Shown piece by piece: positions 61,601-64,000 of a DNA stretch of 64,000 nt. A program made the translations under genes and the position numbers. The DNA comes from Streptomyces sp. TLI_171 (GTDB lineage: Bacteria; Actinomycetota; Actinomycetes; Streptomycetales; Streptomycetaceae). The stretch's first letter is position 1; every line of letters begins with the position of its first letter. The stretch is from the NCBI RefSeq assembly GCF_003610255.1, contig NZ_RAPS01000001.1, positions 5,979,001 through 6,043,000 of the forward strand, in the 5' to 3' direction. A model generated the notes under the pieces. It saw only the letters and a program-made list of their open reading frames with translations, was not told the origin of the DNA and did not search any database.

Positions 61601-64000
61601 ACGTTCTGCAGCAGCGACGTCCACGCCTCGCCCACAAGCCCCTCGGCCCGCTCCTGACCCACCAGCGACACAAGATGGGCGTGTATACGCTCGGGATCCT
61701 CCTCGTCCCACACCGGATGCCCCCTCCTCTTCCCCACTGCCACATCCCCGGGGCCGTCGGTCGCTGTTGTGGTGCTGGCGGATGCCGTGTCGTCGGTGGT
61801 CTCCGCCGGCCGCTCCGTACGCTTCTTCCCAGCCTCCGCCCAGCCCTCCAGGACAGCACCGAACAACCCGCCCACATCACCACCGTCACCGGCCAGTGAG
61901 CCGGCAACGAACGGCTCCCGCAGCCCCGCGACGTCCGACCGCGAAGAATCGCCCCCAGACAGCACGGTGAACACCCGCCCGGCAACCGTCGGACCGACCC
62001 GACCGTCCGCAGTGCGATCCGACCCCACACCACTCGTGACAGAGCCCGCAACTCCGGCCTCGACCGCGACCGAGCTTCGGCCACCAGACCGATCCGGACC
62101 TGGGCTTTGCCCGGCCGTTACATCGATGTCGGGTGAGAACGCGAACTCCTCCTCGTCGCGGGAGTCGAAGTCGTCGTCAGAACCGTCGCCGGAGCCGAGT
62201 TCGGGGACGGGGTCCGCATCGATGACGTCTTCGTCGAGGACGTCCTCGCGGCGCACGCGTTGCTGTGCGTCGAACTCCTCCCGCGAGGCGAGCGTCCGGG
62301 CTGTCGTCGTCCCGGCGTTCTCCTCCTGGTCCGGTTCGGCGAACAGCATGCCATCGGCCTCCAGCACCGATTCCAGCGCAGGCAGGATGATGCCCGCCGT
62401 GGCCGGTGCGTCCTCACCGGTGGTCTCGATCCGCACGGGGGCACCGGCTGCGGGGTCTGTGCCGTTGAGCGCGGCCAGGACACGGTCGGCCGCGGTCGAG
62501 GACTGCACGTCACGGGGCCGGGCGCTCCCCTCGCCGCCTCCGCCGGCCCGGGCCGCGGTCCCCGGCACGACGAGGCCGTCGACGACGACACGCCCGGCGT
62601 CCGAGCCCGAAGCGACGGCGGGGCCGGTCCGCTTCGCACCGGGAGTGATCATGTGTGTCCCGGAATCTGCCTGGTCCTCGGTCTGCTGCCGGCCCAGACC
62701 CAGGAACAAGGGCGCGTCCTCCTCGGGGACCCACACCGAGATCCGTCGGATGGTGTCGTCGGTGAAGGTCTCGCTGCTCTTGCCCCGGTACGCCGCCGGG
62801 TTTAGCCATTCGCCCGGGTTGAACCACAGGCTGGGGTTCTCGGGTACGAGCGCCGCCTTCCAACGCACGTCCAGGTGAAGCAGGCGCAGGCTGCGGCCGG
62901 TGGTCTTCTTGCCGCCGGAGTGGACCTGCTGGGCGCCGGCCATGCCCAAGGTGCTGTGCCAGGTGAGGTAGTCCAGGCCCAGCATCGGGCCGATGATGTC
63001 CTCCTCCGCCTTCCCGGGGAGGTGAAAGTCGGGCATCAGCCACGTGCCGAGGAACCATCCGGACAACGCCTCAGTGCCGATCCTGGCCCGCTGCGAGGTG
63101 GCGTCGAACTCGGTCAGGAAGGACTCGTCGACGCTGCGGTTGCCGTCGCGCACCCGGACGACGTCGGTGAGCAGCTCCAGGTCGGCCTTGAGCGTGGAGA
63201 ACCGCCCGGGGATCTCGATCCCGACCTCCACCCCGCCGGTGAGCAGGCCCTTGATCTGCCCGCCCAGGAACGCCGGGTTGACGGTCGCCGAGACCTGACC
63301 GCGCAGGTTGCTGCGCGGGTTGAACCAGCTCGCTCCGGGCGGCGGGTTGGAAACGAAGTTCTGCCACAGCGCCTTGGCGTAGCCAGCGGCGTCCCTGGGG
63401 CCGGAAATGCTCTTCGGGTACGCGGCCTCCTCGGGGAGGATCAGCCGGTAGACCTTGTCGCCGAACTCGCGCAGGCCCTGGAAGCGAAGCACCTCCACCC
63501 TGCCGAGTACATCCGGCTCGATCGCCTGCAACTTCGACAGGTCCAACCCCTCGCGCAGTTCGGAGAGGCGGGTCTGCGGGGGGAGCAAGGTGCGATCGAT
63601 ATCGGGCAGCTGCGGCGCCCAGTCCGGCCGGATGGTGTGCGGCTGGACGGCTTGCGCCTCTTCGTCGTTCCCGATCTGACCGGCGTCGGCCTGGGTGGGC
63701 TCGACGCTGCGGTCCGGGTGGCTGACCTCGTTGAGCATGGCGACGTCGTGCCGGGTCGTCAGCGTGCTGGTCTGCTGGGCATGCACGGTTTGGGTGACGG
63801 TGGTCTGGAACGAGCCCAGGGTCGCCGCGTCCACCATCGCCGACGGAGCGGTCTCCACCGTGATCACGGCGGACCAGGACACCTTGCGGGAAAAGTCCGC
63901 CGAAGTGAGGCCCTGCCGCTCCAGCGTGGTACCCAGCTTGTGCTCGACGCTCGTGGTGAGGCCGGCCTTGCGCGCCGTCTGGCCGTAACGGGTGAGGTTG
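55627..64000 (-). CDS. Giant multidomain protein with OTU cysteine protease domain (5' end outside window)
   Basis: Open without a stop from the window edge to TGA 55627, about 2790 codons; the start lies beyond 64000. From N to C (as seen): a region with WFNPRSNLRGQVSATVNP and SLWFNPGEWLNPAAYRG (about 62.7-63.4 kb); a domain A with GHPVWDEEDPERIHAHLVSL (about 61.4-62.0 kb); a long helical region; three tandem ~156-residue repeats (58.0-59.35 kb); an OTU-type domain (about 57.05-57.57 kb) with catalytic NPPGDGDCFYHALL and NNYERHWMAL; and a second copy of domain A (about 55.7-56.25 kb). OTU proteases cleave ubiquitin-like isopeptide or related bonds. Giant proteins of this kind occur beside ESX genes in Streptomyces and are viewed as polymorphic effectors. 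The 3' end is 23 bases from an IS border, so the gene may be truncated. No terminal toxin domain is seen. Confidence 0.75.
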   Translation of the reverse strand, partial: NLTRYGQTARKAGLTTSVEHKLGTTLERQGLTSADFSRKVSWSAVITVETAPSAMVDAATLGSFQTTVTQTVHAQQTSTLTTRHDVAMLNEVSHPDRSVEPTQADAGQIGNDEEAQAVQPHTIRPDWAPQLPDIDRTLLPPQTRLSELREGLDLSKLQAIEPDVLGRVEVLRFQGLREFGDKVYRLILPEEAAYPKSISGPRDAAGYAKALWQNFVSNPPPGASWFNPRSNLRGQVSATVNPAFLGGQIKGLLTGGVEVGIEIPGRFSTLKADLELLTDVVRVRDGNRSVDESFLTEFDATSQRARIGTEALSGWFLGTWLMPDFHLPGKAEEDIIGPMLGLDYLTWHSTLGMAGAQQVHSGGKKTTGRSLRLLHLDVRWKAALVPENPSLWFNPGEWLNPAAYRGKSSETFTDDTIRRISVWVPEEDAPLFLGLGRQQTEDQADSGTHMITPGAKRTGPAVASGSDAGRVVVDGLVVPGTAARAGGGGEGSARPRDVQSSTAADRVLAALNGTDPAAGAPVRIETTGEDAPATAGIILPALESVLEADGMLFAEPDQEENAGTTTARTLASREEFDAQQRVRREDVLDEDVIDADPVPELGSGDGSDDDFDSRDEEEFAFSPDIDVTAGQSPGPDRSGGRSSVAVEAGVAGSVTSGVGSDRTADGRVGPTVAGRVFTVLSGGDSSRSDVAGLREPFVAGSLAGDGGDVGGLFGAVLEGWAEAGKKRTERPAETTDDTASASTTTATDGPGDVAVGKRRGHPVWDEEDPERIHAHLVSLVGQERAEGLVGEAWTSLLQNVLPKKGPSVVIATDPSTREMLRRRSRLAAVTAYALHADPDTAHNLLALHATTRTEDTTTDTARKSVTGSVNGGAPRNPAVVAIRGSDRAALLAHRGVDGIEHLADLLEAHPQLSRAAIENSPPWRAARRSRAFAEFLTTAGNVTLASVRYFSKVNRHSLVSWVNELPEDEAAALTRARIHRELGGFAIVLSTLPADARTTPMPTKEDLNADRRFVRDGLPGVSRWSELAPTLEAFPRLHTSLEIRTVLGVALVRVPAFAAWFRETEREICDDFVRQMTKPIPPLRFQLFVAVLADLPSDHAAVLTTGQVRDLFEHYRKGWSEPHPAGMLAPVEPVAGSSTGPGTREGAGSSSGADPGGAGEITGARTTTGYAVAGGPVVGQEVGGAGGQTAPGHPDALTDWFSILEGTATTLADTSELTMHHDTLDRLVARHPDLAEDRAYDKGDGSLLWTALVAVPALARVVNGADASAATLDWLRTQEDLLRTLAESPAARSSHDAEMIQILNQAAADQETSAGPNTHPHPARETGGSFFTPSPTTTAPAVPGVPVTDAAGTAIATEETLNAADLPTAVGQTLTVSQTESLYQPHWGTSNPHPANPIPAAGVQDGGVATAGPSAAAEGGGGPGDFIAALRGYLGGWRRSESGRAVYGPVWDAGSDGPVGGDSTFVAGPAQVQQLFDRLAAEVGNVAEARRLVGQAHTLVNQIAPVPSGLNEDLQRSVFMVFLNIARGLNHDPERTGRVVEEALRTKKAAAATAGAAGRLGLPAPPPRTRTEQVRAVEALQAWQAAAPGRTGRMPKQVETVAEADADGGAVIGRWFYNVGRNMAWVTRETWAALHAAGLQPTRPGRVQASEEFVRALADWAEDNPDATEPDEGPAFEDAYRQPQNLRDYWQAVRAGDATLSTAQYRELGGAAGAAGRLGLPAPRTRADQVRAVEALQAWQAADPGRTGRMPGEREVVVPRGAEGSAVTGQWFYDVGRGLACVSRETWAALHAAGLQRTGPVRVHASEEFVRALADWAEDNPDATEPDEGPAFEDAYRQPQNLRDYWWAVRAGDATLSTAQYRELGGAAGAAGRLGLPAPPPRTRTEQVRAVEALQAWQAAAPGRTGLMPKQVETVAEADADGAAVTGRWFYNLGRGRGAVSRETLAALVAAGMPSIGVVQVPSLEALLALLDHIAAGSAGLPAPGEGGTFTTAYGQEFPLGGYFDGHERFGRVPAETVGEFLKAPGPTAEVLAMVGIKPGRKALEIARSVGETSQDPTGQKPPTARRQPQAPAGGTPGRPAKRRRTTTTTATAPTTGNPPPPHRQTDTTAAGPGTLAARPTPVPPAGGTGVGRAAHPWLSPAQNQYLSSSGQTLYNPPGDGDCFYHALLAAAPAQTFTARGIAPTPLGLRTHLANRLRAELAHPTGPQRPLWNALEESQFPVLEGMAWTNPHLPDEAHADAVRAGIADAIATPRNWHDRAGDITPYLARLVFGIDLRRLDPDGALETLARPHFPPTTGPSVTLVNNYERHWMALQPPTHPEPDTDAAMDTAMGTDATLHDFILGLGIDPDPPTTGPASAPADTDLWQFRHSVDTPPIPDPKAPRRPDAPAAGGGAPALAGNQDPGLTPILERRLGSVSTPEGSARHQAWARWQQAFDDYTNALSNGETDVDRLTNAWNDAENALNVHDIDPWVLLQEIQAWAGLAAVTDSDTGQIRMLGGAKKPEQRHVGTSGASTTGPTTTPVTQSEGAGPSGSRSGNAAGSGAAGDVGVRGAARGTVSAGSAVNPAPPVRNPADRSGSAVAERVFAMLSGSDTSQLSPAGRGVGGGPEAVMGARGAWDGGEAGGVFSGYLDAWLRAEEGAEDPVASGKGKGKGKAHPVWDEGDPGRVREHLMSLVSEDEADGLVTDAWRLIRPLLSGPDLLAGTDPVTQAELRRRALLAGVTAYALYVDPEAAHAVISIRVATATRYSTDLPGGTPRPWTEAGGRATDLVGKDTDRQATGAGLRGHLM
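58010..59345 (-). repeat. Tandem coding repeats, period about 468-474 bp
   Basis: Within the giant gene, a block with GRLGLPAPPPRTRTEQVRAV, EALQAWQAAAPGRTG and VGRNMAWVTRETWAALHAAG occurs three times, with the linker ATEPDEGPAFEDAYRQPQNL present in two complete copies. The anchor GCAGGCCCAG lies at 58371, 58839 and 59313. Long stretches are identical at DNA level, indicating recent duplication or gene conversion. Confidence 0.88.

Noticed and set aside
1..64000. tRNA, rRNA, replication origin or telomere
   Set aside because: No cloverleaf, ribosomal sequence or origin-type repeat array could be recognised by eye.

Overview
The window is high-GC actinomycete DNA of the Streptomyces/Kitasatospora type. 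Support for this comes from strong third-position GC, GTG/TTG starts, conservon genes, LuxR-type orphan regulators and Streptomyces-type insertion sequences. The many mobile elements and the conjugation module suggest a linear plasmid or a chromosome arm. No rRNA, tRNA, CRISPR array or replication origin was seen.

Layout. (1) 1-4405, minus strand: part of an actinobacterial type IV-like conjugation module (SCO6880-like, SCO6881-like, a small anchored protein, DUF6112, NlpC/P60 hydrolase). (2) 4919-8362: a beta-class DNA methyltransferase, a NucS-like/DUF5655 nuclease-like protein and a Ser/Thr kinase broken by an in-frame TAG. (3) 8400-13420: IS graveyard with an IS5-family element, an IS3 element with clear ends, a second IS3-type relic, two copies of a 137-bp MITE and one small secreted protein. 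(4) 13512-43230: glutaminase, then an ESX/type VII secretion island (EccB, EccD, an atypical mycosin, and a beta-helix protein fused to two EccA-like AAA domains) flanked by paralogous LuxR-type regulators. It continues with an OmpR-like regulator, a five-gene conservon, AraC and large LuxR regulators, a solute-binding lipoprotein, a membrane-anchored B-lectin protein and two large paralogous proteins with ADP-ribosyltransferase-like C-termini. One of the paralogues is frameshifted in a C6 tract. EccC, EccE and WXG100 genes are not in the window. (5) 43231-55604: dense IS region (IS5, IS1380, IS630, IS110). It surrounds a lower-GC pocket (about 47.9-49.4 kb) with a small ORF and an Lgt-like membrane protein. 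(6) 55627-64000, minus: the 3' part of a giant gene (over 2790 codons here) with an OTU-type cysteine protease domain and tandem repeats. It ends at an IS border.

The most striking structure is a three-level nest at 50.3-54.6 kb. An IS5 transposase gene is split by an IS110 element, whose recombinase gene is split by an IS5-family transposon carrying a SAM methyltransferase. Taking out each insert restores the reading frame exactly. The 5' non-coding end of the IS110 holds two hairpin loops whose flanks match the element ends (donor) and the actual insertion site (target). This is what a bridge RNA should look like.

How genes may work together (inference): the conservon and orphan regulators probably sense surface signals and control the ESX island. 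The ART-like proteins, the lectin and perhaps the giant OTU protein are plausible secreted or surface effectors. The DNA-level elements record repeated transposition into a tolerant region.
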